NCBI RefSeq assembly: GCF_020554865.1
Contig: NZ_JAJCIC010000025.1
Location: 10,920-74,919 of the forward strand
Source: Lacrimispora sp. 210928-DFI.3.58
GTDB taxonomy: Bacteria > Bacillota > Clostridia > Lachnospirales > Lachnospiraceae
DNA length: 64,000 nucleotides
Direction of reading: 5' to 3'
The translations under genes and the position numbers were made by a program. Shown piece after piece: positions 42,443-51,099 of this stretch (position 1 is the stretch's first letter; each line of letters opens with the position of its first letter). A model generated the notes under the pieces. It saw nothing but the letters and a program-made list of their open reading frames with translations, had not been told where the DNA came from and ran no database searches.

Positions 42443-43537
42443 TTATTTATCGTCCTCTTTCTTCTCCTCTTCCTTCATCTCCTTGGCTCTGAACGGAAGT
42501 CCTGCCAGCTTCTTCTCTTTCTCCTTTGCCCCTGTCTTTCTCTTGATCCTGCGCACCAGCCTCCAGACGATCAGTGCTGCCAGCACAAGAGGAAGCCAGA
42601 AGGGCGCTGATGTGAGGATGCCGATGAGCGCGTTGGTGAGCATGAGAGAAAGTGCCTCCAGATTATCCTCAAAGCCCTTTTGGATCCTGGCTGAGGTGGT
42701 CTCAGGGGCTGCCGGGGTCAGATCCTTTACCTCGGATATGGAAAGCCTCACTGTGCTGTACTCTACCTGATTGTCATAAAGGCGCAGCCTGGAGCCCAGG
42801 GATTCCAGCTCATAGCGTATCTCTGACAGGCGCTCCTCCAGAGCGATCACGGAATCCAGGGAATCTGCCTTTTCAAGCAGGGCCCAGATGCGTTCCTGCT
42901 CGATCTCCAGAGACTTTTTCCGGCTCTCCACATCGCTGTACTGCAGGGTCACATCCTCTGTGGACTCTGACCTGCTCGTGACATTCCCGCTGGCCTCCAC
43001 CTCTGCCACAAAGGAATCAAGGCGTTCAGAAGGGATCCTTGCCGTAATGGAGGCATATCTGGGAATCGCTTCTCCCAGATAATTTAAACGGCTTCCTGAC
43101 ATCTCCGACTGCTCTACATAGCCTCCCAGCTCTGTGATCTTCCCTGTCACAGACTGTACCAGCGTCTCAAACTCCTTTGTCTCCACATCCATGCTGACAT
43201 TGCGTATCAGCTTCCGGGCTGTACTTACAGCCTGCAGGCTTCCTGACTCCGAGGACAGCTTCGTATCCCCCAGGCTATCGTTGGCCGGGATCTCTCCCTC
43301 AAACGCCGCTTCTTCCGGCGCTGCATCCATGGCAGCCATATAAATGCCTCTTTCCGGCATTCCCATAGCGGCTGCCGCAGTTTCTGCCGCCACTACGGAG
43401 CTCTTGCTGGAACCAGCACCGCAGCCCGCCAGTACCAGGGCCGAGAGCAGGAACGCTGTTCCCCATACTCTCACCTGCGGGATTTTTGTCCTTCTGCGTG
43501 TCCCGGCTCCCTCTTCCATTTTTTTCCATCCTTTCAT
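42443..43537 (-). CDS. DUF4349 membrane lipoprotein
   Basis: A 364-residue protein with lipobox LVLAGC (C39) after a basic N-terminal region. A DUF4349 domain follows (about 105-325: RKLIRNVSMDVETKEFETLVQSVTGKITELGGYVEQSEMSG, then ASITARIPSERLDSFVAEVEASGNVTSRSESTEDVTLQYSDVESR). A coiled-coil lies at about 205-255, with one membrane span at about 305-325 and a basic cytoplasmic tail. The start follows GGAGGAG. Family members are envelope proteins without settled function. No operon partner is evident. Confidence 0.88.
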   Translation of the reverse strand: MKGWKKMEEGAGTRRRTKIPQVRVWGTAFLLSALVLAGCGAGSSKSSVVAAETAAAAMGMPERGIYMAAMDAAPEEAAFEGEIPANDSLGDTKLSSESGSLQAVSTARKLIRNVSMDVETKEFETLVQSVTGKITELGGYVEQSEMSGSRLNYLGEAIPRYASITARIPSERLDSFVAEVEASGNVTSRSESTEDVTLQYSDVESRKKSLEIEQERIWALLEKADSLDSVIALEERLSEIRYELESLGSRLRLYDNQVEYSTVRLSISEVKDLTPAAPETTSARIQKGFEDNLEALSLMLTNALIGILTSAPFWLPLVLAALIVWRLVRRIKRKTGAKEKEKKLAGLPFRAKEMKEEEKKEDDK

Positions 43538-43649
43538 ATTCTCTCCTCCTCACTTTTCTTCTTTCATAATACCTGTATTTACCATAACATATCTTTTTTC
43601 TCTTCTCAACGGAAGTAAGGAAGGATTAAGAATTGCAAACAAAGAATTA

Positions 43650-43778
43650 AAAAATAGGAACGCTCGTGAAAGACCTCGCGAACTATTTGCTGCGCAAACG
43701 AAGCAAAGCTGAGTTCGCGGTTCCCGTAAGTTTTTATGAAGCGAGGAACGAGCGTAATAAAAAACAGGAACGCTCGTA
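43650..43778. repeat. Family B related repeat, inverted copy, with short direct and inverted repeats
   Basis: The first 40 bases (43650-43689) are close to the reverse complement of the right half of copies at 42115 and 62077 (CGCTCGTGAAAGACC, GCGAACTATT). Downstream the motif GGAACGCTCG and its inverse recur, ending in a small hairpin ACGAGCG/CGCTCGT (43748-43778). It fills the gap between the DUF4349 gene and the HPr terminator; no gene was seen. Confidence 0.65.
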
Positions 43779-43783
43779 AAAAA

Positions 43784-43811
43784 AGGGATGCATCCTTATG
43801 GATACATCCCC
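43784..43811 (-). terminator. Terminator of the HPr gene
   Basis: On the minus strand GGGATGTATCC pairs with GGATGCATCCC, followed by seven T. Confidence 0.85.
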
Positions 43812-43834
43812 AGCCAGTCCTATAAGACGTTTGA

Positions 43835-44101
43835 TTACATCTCGCCCAGTCCGCCCTCGATCGCTTCGGTCAGAGTCTGCATAGCAGCTTCCTCATCCTC
43901 GCCATCGCAGATCAAATTGATCTCAGTTCCGCACTTGATGCCTGCTGCCATTACGTTCAGCACGCTCTTTGCGATGATCTTCTTCTCCCCGCACTCAATC
44001 GTAACATCGCTCTTGAACTTCATAGCTGTCTGAGACAGCACACCTGCTGGTCTTAAGTGTAAACCGGAAGGATTTACAATAGTTAATGTTTTGCTGATCA
44101 T
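43835..44101 (-). CDS. HPr family phosphocarrier protein
   Basis: An 88-residue HPr-fold protein. The active-site histidine is in PSGLHLRPAG (H15) and the regulatory serine region is AKSVLNVMAAGIKCG (S46). Both are kept, so the protein could act in PTS phosphotransfer and in HPr kinase/CcpA signalling. The sequence departs from classical HPr after residue 46, as is common in Lachnospiraceae, and no ptsI neighbour is present. It is a single gene with its own terminator. Confidence 0.9.
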   Translation of the reverse strand: MISKTLTIVNPSGLHLRPAGVLSQTAMKFKSDVTIECGEKKIIAKSVLNVMAAGIKCGTEINLICDGEDEEAAMQTLTEAIEGGLGEM

Positions 44102-44242
44102 ACTACACTCTCCTTATTCACTGTTTTATACTCTCGAACACAGTTGGCAACCATGTCCCTCATAAATGATTCTATTACATCCGACTTCCCATGTCAAGTT
44201 AATCGGCAAAATCCTGAGCGATTTTTTCACAAGCAAAACTTC

Positions 44243-44893
44243 TCAATGACCGCTTGATTTTCTCGCTTTTGCTTCCTCCATGGAATATACACAGCCACAG
44301 TAATCCTGTCTGTAAAGTCCGTATTCCGATGATAATTCCACGGAACGCTTATAGCCGTTTTTCTTTTTAAAATCAGACACCAGATAGGGGATGCCTGTTT
44401 CCTCGGAAAGAGCCAGGCCGATCTCATTGAGCTTTGCCGCATTTTTAAGGGGACTGATGGATAAGGTGGTGGTAAAATAGTCAAATCCGCCCTCTTTTGC
44501 TGCCTTTGCCGCTTCCCGAAGCCTCAGCTCATAGCAGAGGAAACAGCGCTCTCCTCCCTCCCTGTCCTTTTCATGTCCCTTTGCCATGCGGTAAAATGCT
44601 TCCGTGTCATAGCTTCCCTCCAGAAAATGCACAGGCCGCGCAAGCTTCATCTCCGCGATCAGGCGCTTCTGCTCCGCTACCCGCTCTCCGTACTCTGACG
44701 GGGGATAGATATTGGGATTATAATAGAAAAGAGTAATATCAAAATACCTGCTCAGATATTCCAGCACATAGCTGCTGCAGGGCGCACAGCAGCTGTGGAG
44801 GAGCAGGGAAGGCCGCTTTTCTTTTCCCTCAAGGCCCTCTAGTATCTTATCCAGCTCTCTCTGGTAATTCCTCTTGCTTGCCTGACAGGCCAT
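44243..44893 (-). CDS. queH: Epoxyqueuosine reductase QueH
   Basis: Last step of queuosine synthesis in tRNA: reduces epoxyqueuosine to queuosine, replacing cobalamin-dependent QueG. The 216-residue protein has the cysteine pattern LLLHSCCAPCSS (C35, C36, C39), ERCFLCYELRL and YRQDYCGCVYS, matching the Fe-S and metal ligands of QueH (DUF208). ATG 44893 is preferred because GGAAGGGTCAG precedes it; the longer frame starts within the rpoD terminator zone. It lies downstream of the second sigma gene. Confidence 0.93.
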   Translation of the reverse strand: MACQASKRNYQRELDKILEGLEGKEKRPSLLLHSCCAPCSSYVLEYLSRYFDITLFYYNPNIYPPSEYGERVAEQKRLIAEMKLARPVHFLEGSYDTEAFYRMAKGHEKDREGGERCFLCYELRLREAAKAAKEGGFDYFTTTLSISPLKNAAKLNEIGLALSEETGIPYLVSDFKKKNGYKRSVELSSEYGLYRQDYCGCVYSMEEAKARKSSGH

Positions 44894-44943
44894 CTGACCC
44901 TTCCTTTCTTTTGTTCTCGATAAATCGTCCATATTCTTAAAAA

Positions 44944-44984
44944 GGATACTGCAGAAACACAAGCTTCTGCAGCATCCTCTTTAT
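44944..44984 (-). terminator. Terminator-like hairpin after the second sigma gene
   Basis: AGGATACTGCAGAA pairs with TTCTGCAGCATCCT around CACAAGC. On the minus strand no long T-run follows, so termination may be partial and queH may be read through. Confidence 0.6.
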
Positions 44985-44999
44985 CCTTCACAGTTTCGC

Positions 45000-46145
45000 C
45001 TACAGGAAATCCCTGATGCGCTTGCTCCTTACAGGGTTTCTCAGCTTTCTCAAAGCCTTTGCCTCGATCTGCCGGATACGCTCCCTGGTGACATTGAACT
45101 CCTTGCCAACCTCCTCCAAGGTCCTGGGATGGCCGTCCTCCAGGCCAAACCGGAGCACGATCACCTGGCGCTCCCTCTCCTTCAGATCGCCCAACAGTGC
45201 ATCAATATGCTCTCTGAGCATAACAGATTCCACATTTCCCTCCGGGGTGACAACATTGTTGTCCGCCACGAAATCGCCTAAGTTGGAGTCGTCCTCCTCA
45301 CCGATTGGCGTCTCCAGGGAAGCCGGCTCTCTGGCGATCTGCATGATCTCCATGACCTTGTCCTCTGTCATGTCCAGTGCCTCTGCCAGTTCTGTCACTG
45401 ATGGCTCATAACCCAGCTCCAGAGTAAGCTTTCTCTGCATTTTTGACATCTTATTGATCGTCTCAACCATATGCACCGGCACCCGGATGGTCCTTGCCTG
45501 GTCTGCCAGGGCTCTTGTCACGGACTGGCGGATCCACCATGTTGCATATGTACTTAACTTATAACCCTTTGTATAGTCGAATTTCTCTACGCCTTTAATC
45601 AGTCCCAGGTTTCCTTCCTGTACCAGATCCAAAAAGCTCATTCCTCTGCCCGTATAACGCTTCGCAATGCTGACTACAAGACGGAGATTGGCCTCGATCA
45701 GCCGTTCTTTTGCAGACTCATCGCCATCAGCCTTGCGCTGGGCCAGTTCTAACTCCTCATCTGCCGTAAGAAGGGGTACGGTGCCGATTTCCTTCAGATA
45801 CATGCGGACCGGATCCTCTGTGCCGATCCCCTCTAACAGGTCCACTGCATCCAGGTCGATTTCTTCTTCCTCTGCGTCCTTCATGAAGCTGTCATCGTCT
45901 AAATCCAGGTCCAGATCAATCTCCTCCATGAGCGCCGGATCACCGCTTAACATCGCCTCGTCCAGTACGGGAACCACATCGATATTGCGGTTCTCCAGGT
46001 AACTGTAAATCTGATCCATCTGCTCCGGTGACAGATTATCCCCGGTAAAAAAATCATTGATCTCGCCAGCGTCCAGCGTATTGTGCTTTTTCTTCGCCTG
46101 CTCGACCAGCTTTTCCAGCTTCTTTAAAAAATCGTCCTTTTCCAC
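45000..46145 (-). CDS. rpoD: RNA polymerase primary sigma factor RpoD/SigA
   Basis: A sigma-70 protein of 381 residues with region 1.1 ([30 protein letters not shown]), an acidic linker ([11 protein letters not shown]), region 1.2, and region 2.3-2.4 [39 protein letters not shown]. Region 4.2 is [30 protein letters not shown]. It has the typical SigA length and sequence, so it is the better candidate for the housekeeping factor of the two in this window. The usual dnaG neighbour is absent; a lipid kinase gene lies upstream. Confidence 0.95.
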   Translation of the reverse strand: MEKDDFLKKLEKLVEQAKKKHNTLDAGEINDFFTGDNLSPEQMDQIYSYLENRNIDVVPVLDEAMLSGDPALMEEIDLDLDLDDDSFMKDAEEEEIDLDAVDLLEGIGTEDPVRMYLKEIGTVPLLTADEELELAQRKADGDESAKERLIEANLRLVVSIAKRYTGRGMSFLDLVQEGNLGLIKGVEKFDYTKGYKLSTYATWWIRQSVTRALADQARTIRVPVHMVETINKMSKMQRKLTLELGYEPSVTELAEALDMTEDKVMEIMQIAREPASLETPIGEEDDSNLGDFVADNNVVTPEGNVESVMLREHIDALLGDLKERERQVIVLRFGLEDGHPRTLEEVGKEFNVTRERIRQIEAKALRKLRNPVRSKRIRDFL

Positions 46146-46274
46146 TGATAAACGTCCTTTCGCTTAAAGGTAAATGTGGGTAGTTCCACAACTTATCATT
46201 ATATACTAACTTTATCCGTATTTCAACATTTTTCGACAGTTTTCTTCTGTTTTTCCGCTATGGCGGCCATCCAT

Positions 46275-47168
46275 TTATTCACTTCCCAGCATGATCTTCA
46301 CCTTTTCTCTCAGGTTTGCGATCTCCACCTCTGTCCTGGCTCCTCCGTACTCCCCGTCCAGAACCCAGTCCACTTCTTTCTCAGAGGTAATGCGCAGGGA
46401 GGAGGTCTTGAACTTGTACACATATTCGTTGGGCTCTTCTTTTAAGAACATGTAGGAGATGATGTTGCTTAGATCCCCCGGCGTCCTGGGCATCCTGATC
46501 AGGAGCACCTCAAAGAGTCCGTCATTTAAGGCAACCGACTGGTTCACCAGCCCCCTAAAGCCGCCTACGCTCAAGGTATTCGTCACCATGCCAAAGGCAA
46601 ACTCCTCCTCCAGTACCTTGTCCTCCCACTCCACCCTCATGGGAATCGGCTTAATATCTGACAAGCTCTTCACCGCCTCCAGCATATAGGCCTGGTGTCC
46701 CAGAAGATTCTTCCTGTCCTGAGGTGTCAGATAGGATACCCCTGTAAATGCCCCAAAGGCCGCAATATACATGAAATACCGCTCACTGCAGAAGGTTCCC
46801 ACATCAATGGCGCAGGCACGTCCCTCCACAATGTCCGATGCCGCCTTCTCCATCTTCTTCGGTATCCGGAGGCTGGAAGCAAAATCATTGGTGGAGCCTG
46901 CCGGAATGTAGCCCAGAAGGGGCAGCTTCTTAAGGCCCATCATCCCCGTGATGGCTTCATTCAAGGTCCCATCTCCTCCGCTGCACACGATCAGGTCCAT
47001 ATGCTCTCCCAGCTTTCTCACAACCTCTGTTGCATCCAAGGGCCTCTGGGTCACATGGACATGGATATCATAGCCTGCCTTTGTGAAAATATCCAATATT
47101 TCCAACAAATATCCCCTGATCTGCTCCTTACCGGAACGGGGATTGAATACAAACAGCATGCTTTTCAT
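46275..47168 (-). CDS. Diacylglycerol kinase-family lipid kinase (YegS/DgkB type)
   Basis: A 297-residue soluble lipid kinase. The catalytic domain contains FVFNPRSGKEQ, the ATP loop VCSGGDGTLNEAITGM and LPLLGYIPAGSTNDFASSL, the GGDGT and PAGT/STND motifs of the family. The C-terminal beta-sandwich contains VDWVLDGEYGG. It probably phosphorylates diacylglycerol or a related lipid at the membrane. It lies upstream of rpoD on the same strand, about 130 bases away. Confidence 0.92.
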   Translation of the reverse strand: MKSMLFVFNPRSGKEQIRGYLLEILDIFTKAGYDIHVHVTQRPLDATEVVRKLGEHMDLIVCSGGDGTLNEAITGMMGLKKLPLLGYIPAGSTNDFASSLRIPKKMEKAASDIVEGRACAIDVGTFCSERYFMYIAAFGAFTGVSYLTPQDRKNLLGHQAYMLEAVKSLSDIKPIPMRVEWEDKVLEEEFAFGMVTNTLSVGGFRGLVNQSVALNDGLFEVLLIRMPRTPGDLSNIISYMFLKEEPNEYVYKFKTSSLRITSEKEVDWVLDGEYGGARTEVEIANLREKVKIMLGSE

Positions 47169-47209
47169 TCAGTATCCCTCCCTTTCCATTGTATCCATTT
47201 TTTACAAAC

Positions 47210-48340
47210 TTATCCAACCCTGTAGGCCCGAAAGGCATTGGGAAGGGCATAGGAGCTTTTCAGCAATTCCTTTTCCACCATAAAGCAGGCCTGGGATTTC
47301 AGCTTCCCGGATAAGTCCTCCTCTGCTCCAAGAACCACCCGGTAGCCGATCATATGCCATTCTACATGGGAGAAAATATGCTTGGCCTTTGGAAGAGCCT
47401 CTATCTTTGCCACCTGCTCCTCCTGAAAGCCTAAGGCTTTGCAGATCTCACCGGCCTTCAGTATCCCCTCCACATTGGGCAGCTCATAGAGTGATGCCAG
47501 AAGGCCCGTGGACGGCCGCTTTCCTATGGCTACCTCGTCTCCCCTCTCTATTATAAAGACGGTTTTCTCCTCAATCTTCCTGGCCTTTTTTGGCGATTTA
47601 TAAGGAATTTCCTTCCACCAGCCGTTTTTGCCTGTAAGGCACAGGGAGGAGAGGGGACACTCTGCGCATTTGGGCTCTCCCACAGGGATACACACCAGGG
47701 CTCCCACCTCGATCAGGCCCTGGTTGTAGCTGCTGGCCTCATCCTTTGGCATGATACCTTTCAGCTCCTCCTCCATTCTGGCCTTCACCGAGGCCTTCCT
47801 GATATCCTCACGGTCTCCCAGGAGCCTCGATATCACGCGAAGCACATTTCCGTCCACTGCCGGCATGGGAAGACCGAAGGCAATGGAGGCAATAGCTCCC
47901 GCTGTGTAGCTTCCGATCCCCGGAAGCTTTAAAAGCTCATCATAGGCAGAGGGAAGGCAGCCGCCGTATTCTTCCATCATCATCCGGGCTGCTGCCTTCA
48001 AATTCCGGGCCCGGTTGTAATAGCCTAGGCCCTCCCACATTTTCATAAGATGATCATCATCGGCCTCCGCCAGCTCCCTGATACCCGGAAATGCTGTCAT
48101 AAACCGTTCAAAATAAGGCTTTACTGCCTCCACCCTGGTCTGCTGGAGCATGATCTCCGATATCCACACCCGATAGGGCTCCGGCTTGTCACGCCATGGA
48201 AGGGCTCTGGCCCTGGAAGCATACCAGGCGAGAAGGGGACGCTCTATGGCAGCCAGCCTTTCTGCCCGCTTAAGGGGCTTGTCCTCTGACTCCAGAACCT
48301 GAAGCTTATCATAAAAATGTGATGTACTATACATAGCCAT
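47210..48340 (-). CDS. mutY: A/G-specific adenine glycosylase MutY
   Basis: Removes adenine mispaired with 8-oxoguanine. The 376-residue protein has the helix-hairpin-helix-GPD fold: ISEIMLQQTRVEAV with catalytic Glu, LPGIGSYTAGAIASIAFGLPMPAVDGNVLRV with catalytic Asp, then four Fe-S cysteines (CIPVGEPKCAECPLSSLC). A C-terminal NUDIX-like 8-oxoG recognition domain follows (TVFIIERGDEVAIGKRP). Its start overlaps the end of birA by 14 bases. Confidence 0.95.
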   Translation of the reverse strand: MAMYSTSHFYDKLQVLESEDKPLKRAERLAAIERPLLAWYASRARALPWRDKPEPYRVWISEIMLQQTRVEAVKPYFERFMTAFPGIRELAEADDDHLMKMWEGLGYYNRARNLKAAARMMMEEYGGCLPSAYDELLKLPGIGSYTAGAIASIAFGLPMPAVDGNVLRVISRLLGDREDIRKASVKARMEEELKGIMPKDEASSYNQGLIEVGALVCIPVGEPKCAECPLSSLCLTGKNGWWKEIPYKSPKKARKIEEKTVFIIERGDEVAIGKRPSTGLLASLYELPNVEGILKAGEICKALGFQEEQVAKIEALPKAKHIFSHVEWHMIGYRVVLGAEEDLSGKLKSQACFMVEKELLKSSYALPNAFRAYRVG

Positions 48341-49307
48341 AGATTCCCCTTACTGAAACCTCGCCGGATATCACGGAGACAATATGCCCGTCCTCCCGCT
48401 CCACCAAAAGGCTTCCCTCGCTGTCAATACCCAGGGCTCTTCCACGGTACTCTCCCTTGGGATCCAGCACACAGACCTGGCAGTCTCTATTCGCCAGAAC
48501 CTGGTCATACTCTTCCTTCAGGCCGGACATATCACAGGTTTTGGTGAAAATTTCATAATATTCTTCAAAGGCCTCTGCCACTGCGGCGATGATAGGGCTC
48601 CTTTTTACATTTTCTCCCATCTCAAGCTTCAAAGAGGTCGCCGTGGATGCGATCTCCGGCGGGAAACTTTCCGTATTGACATTGATGCCGATCCCCGTCA
48701 CAACATAACGGATACAGTCATCCTCCGTGCTCATCTCTGTCAGGATGCCGCAGATCTTCCTTCCCCTCAGCACTGCGTCATTGGGCCACTTGATCATAGG
48801 TTCAAGGCCTGTGGCCATGCGGATCCCCTTTACCACAGCCATCCCGGCGACCAAAGTCAGCATGGAAGCATGGGCAGGGGAAAAAGCCGGCCTTAACACC
48901 ATGCTCATCCAGATGCCTGTGCCGTGAGGTGATACCCAGCTCCTGCCGCGCCGGCCCTTGCCTGCTGTCTGGCAGTCCGCCACCACCAAGGTGCCGTGAG
49001 GAGCGCCATTCTCAGCCAGCCTTCTGGCCTGGATGTTGGTAGAGTCCGTCTCGTCAAAGTATTCCAGTCCGGCTCCCATCCATTTGGTGCAGAGCATGGT
49101 CCGAAGTTCCGCCGTTGTCATGACATCGGCGGTCTCCACCAGGCGGTAGCCCCGGTTTCTCACAGCCTCGATCTGGTAGCCCTCCTCCTTTAACTGGCCC
49201 ATGGCCTTCCACACAGCGGTGCGGGATACCCCCAGGCTCTCGCACAGCTGCTGCCCCGACAGGTATCCCTTATTCTCCTTTAGCACTTTTAAAATCTCTG
49301 CCTTCAT
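48327..49307 (-). CDS. birA: Biotin operon repressor / biotin-[acetyl-CoA-carboxylase] ligase
   Basis: A bifunctional protein of 326 residues. An N-terminal winged helix-turn-helix (about 1-60, LSGQQLCESLGVSRTAVWKAMGQLKEEGYQIEAVRNRGYRL) is followed by a ligase domain with the biotin-binding GKGRRGRSWVSPHGTGIWMS and KWPNDAV, and a C-terminal SH3-like domain. It both attaches biotin to carrier proteins and may repress biotin genes. No biotin synthesis genes are adjacent. Confidence 0.95.
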   Translation of the reverse strand: MKAEILKVLKENKGYLSGQQLCESLGVSRTAVWKAMGQLKEEGYQIEAVRNRGYRLVETADVMTTAELRTMLCTKWMGAGLEYFDETDSTNIQARRLAENGAPHGTLVVADCQTAGKGRRGRSWVSPHGTGIWMSMVLRPAFSPAHASMLTLVAGMAVVKGIRMATGLEPMIKWPNDAVLRGRKICGILTEMSTEDDCIRYVVTGIGINVNTESFPPEIASTATSLKLEMGENVKRSPIIAAVAEAFEEYYEIFTKTCDMSGLKEEYDQVLANRDCQVCVLDPKGEYRGRALGIDSEGSLLVEREDGHIVSVISGEVSVRGIYGYV

Positions 49308-49373
49308 CTCTTACCTCACCTTTACGCCTTTTGCACGGCTTGAAGCCCTGGTGTCTTGTCCCTCACCAGATCC

Positions 49374-49676
49374 TTAAAACCACAGGCTCACTGCGCTCAA
49401 AATGCCCAGGAAGCCCAAAAAGACGGCTAAAAGCAGCTGGAATACTCCTACCCGGAATTTCCGCTTATCCCTTCCTCTTGTCTTAAGCTGGAAAACGCAG
49501 CTGATCCCATTTAAAACTGCTGACAGCAAAAATACCAGAGGGAAAAGCATCAGATTTCCCTCCGGATTGATAAATGACAGCACTGCCAAGATCACAATGG
49601 CGGTTCCCAGAATCAGGTGGGCCACATCCAGGAATACCCCGGCGTGGCGCACACTCCGTCCCTTATGTCCATGCAT
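49374..49676 (-). CDS. Small integral membrane protein, unknown
   Basis: A 100-residue protein with three hydrophobic spans (about 17-36, 42-62 and 77-97), joined by a basic loop QLKTRGRDKRKFRVG. The N-terminus is basic (MHGHKGRSVRH). It resembles short DUF-type membrane proteins of Lachnospiraceae (possibly DUF6637), but I cannot confirm a family. It lies between argF and birA on the same strand, with 77 and 66 bases on either side. No function assigned. Confidence 0.65.
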   Translation of the reverse strand: MHGHKGRSVRHAGVFLDVAHLILGTAIVILAVLSFINPEGNLMLFPLVFLLSAVLNGISCVFQLKTRGRDKRKFRVGVFQLLLAVFLGFLGILSAVSLWF

Positions 49677-49753
49677 ATATCTTATTCTCCTAAATCTTCA
49701 TGCTGCCAAGCAGCACACGCGCCGCCGCATTTTAAAAATCTGACGGCAGACTC

Positions 49754-50740
49754 TTACTGTAATGTTGCAAGCATGACAGCCTTGATGGTATGCATTCTGT
49801 TCTCAGCCTCATCAAATACAACAGACTGGCTGGACTCGAATACCTCGTCTGTCACCTCAAGCTCTGATACGTGGAAGCGCTCGCCCATTTCCTTACCGAT
49901 CTTTGTCTTCAGATCGTGGAAGGATGGCAGGCAGTGAAGGAAGATCGCCTGGGGGCCTGCGCAGTCCATAACAGCCTTTGTAACCTTATATGGGCTCAGA
50001 TCATGGATCCGCTCCTCCCAGATCTCATCCGGCTCACCCATAGATACCCACACGTCTGTGTCGATCACGTCAGCTCCCTTTACCGCTGTCATCACATCCT
50101 CTGTCAGGGTGATGGAGCCGCCGCTAGCCGCTGCATATGCCTGGCACTGCTCTACCAGGGCCTTATCGGGGAAGTACTTTTCCGGCGCACAGGCGACGAA
50201 ATGCATCCCCATCTTTGCGCAGGCAACCATCAGGGAGTTACCCATATTATAACGCGCATCGCCCATATAAACAAGCTTTACTCCCTTTAAATGTCCCAAA
50301 TGCTCGCGGATGGTCAGAAGGTCTGCCAGCATCTGGGTGGGATGGTACTCATTTGTCAGGCCGTTCCATACAGGCACGCCTGCATATTTTGCCAGCTCCT
50401 CCACGATCTCCTGTCCAAAGCCTCTGTACTCAATTCCCTCATACATCCGTCCAAGAACCCTTGCAGTGTCTGCAATGCTCTCCTTCTTGCCGATCTGGGA
50501 GCCAGAAGGATCCAGATAGGTGGTTCCCATTCCCAGGTCATGGGCAGCTACCTCAAAAGCACAGCGTGTTCTGGTGCTGGTCTTCTCAAAGATCAGGGCC
50601 ACATTTTTGCCCCTTAAGGAATCCACCAGGATGCCTTTTTTCTTCTTCTCCTTCAGGTCAGCAGCAAGATCCAGAAGGTATGTAATCTCCTCTGGTGTAT
50701 AATCTTTCAGTGTTAAAAAATGTCTTCCCTTTAAATTCAT
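49754..50740 (-). CDS. argF: Ornithine carbamoyltransferase
   Basis: Makes citrulline from ornithine and carbamoyl phosphate. The 328-residue protein has the carbamoyl-phosphate motif STRTRCAFE, the second motif [12 protein letters not shown], and the ornithine site [11 protein letters not shown] with HCLPSFHD (usually HCLPAFH). It is a single gene with an AT-rich promoter region carrying an ArgR-like inverted repeat. An arcB-type catabolic role cannot be excluded, but no arginine deiminase genes adjoin. Confidence 0.95.
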   Translation of the reverse strand: MNLKGRHFLTLKDYTPEEITYLLDLAADLKEKKKKGILVDSLRGKNVALIFEKTSTRTRCAFEVAAHDLGMGTTYLDPSGSQIGKKESIADTARVLGRMYEGIEYRGFGQEIVEELAKYAGVPVWNGLTNEYHPTQMLADLLTIREHLGHLKGVKLVYMGDARYNMGNSLMVACAKMGMHFVACAPEKYFPDKALVEQCQAYAAASGGSITLTEDVMTAVKGADVIDTDVWVSMGEPDEIWEERIHDLSPYKVTKAVMDCAGPQAIFLHCLPSFHDLKTKIGKEMGERFHVSELEVTDEVFESSQSVVFDEAENRMHTIKAVMLATLQ

Positions 50741-50796
50741 AGTTTCCTCCGTATTCTGCCATATATCATGGCGTAAATTTTTTATAATTATTAATA

Positions 50797-50818
50797 ATTA
50801 TGCAACTTTATGCATAAT
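50797..50818. promoter_or_regulatory. Candidate ArgR site upstream of argF
   Basis: An 8-base inverted repeat, ATTATGCA and its inverse TGCATAAT, separated by 6 bases, about 60 bases before the argF start. Length and AT-rich character resemble ARG boxes, but the match to the consensus TGAAT/ATTCA halves is partial. Confidence 0.4.
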
Positions 50819-50859
50819 ATACTACATCATAGGTGAGATGTCAAGCAGAGTCTTCCTGA

Positions 50860-51099
50860 AGCTTTTGCATATTGCGCCGCGGCTGCTGAGAGGAAGGTCG
50901 GAGCGACTTTGCAGGACATAAGAAGCACTTAGGCAGCTGGCTTTTCCGTTCAGAGCAGCATCAATGATTGTTTGAGCGCAGCGAGTTGCGCCCGTGCTGC
51001 TCTGGTTCTTAGGAAAAATCAGGTGTCTTAGTGCTTCTTATATCCGAAACCGGAGCGTCGGCCGTCCTCTCAGCAGCCGCGGTGCAGCATGCAAAAGCT
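50860..51099. repeat. Long palindromic element, family C copy 1 (240 bp)
   Basis: Almost the whole unit folds back on itself. The outer arms start AGCTTTTGCAT at 50860 and end with its inverse at 51099. The inner arm ATAAGAAGCACTTAGGCAG pairs with CTTAGTGCTTCTTAT, and CAGAGCAGCA pairs with TGCTGCTCTG around a GATTGTTTGAGCGCAG loop. The inner half is highly similar to copy 2. There is no coding capacity of its own, but the last codons of the patatin-like gene fall in the right arm. Confidence 0.85.
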
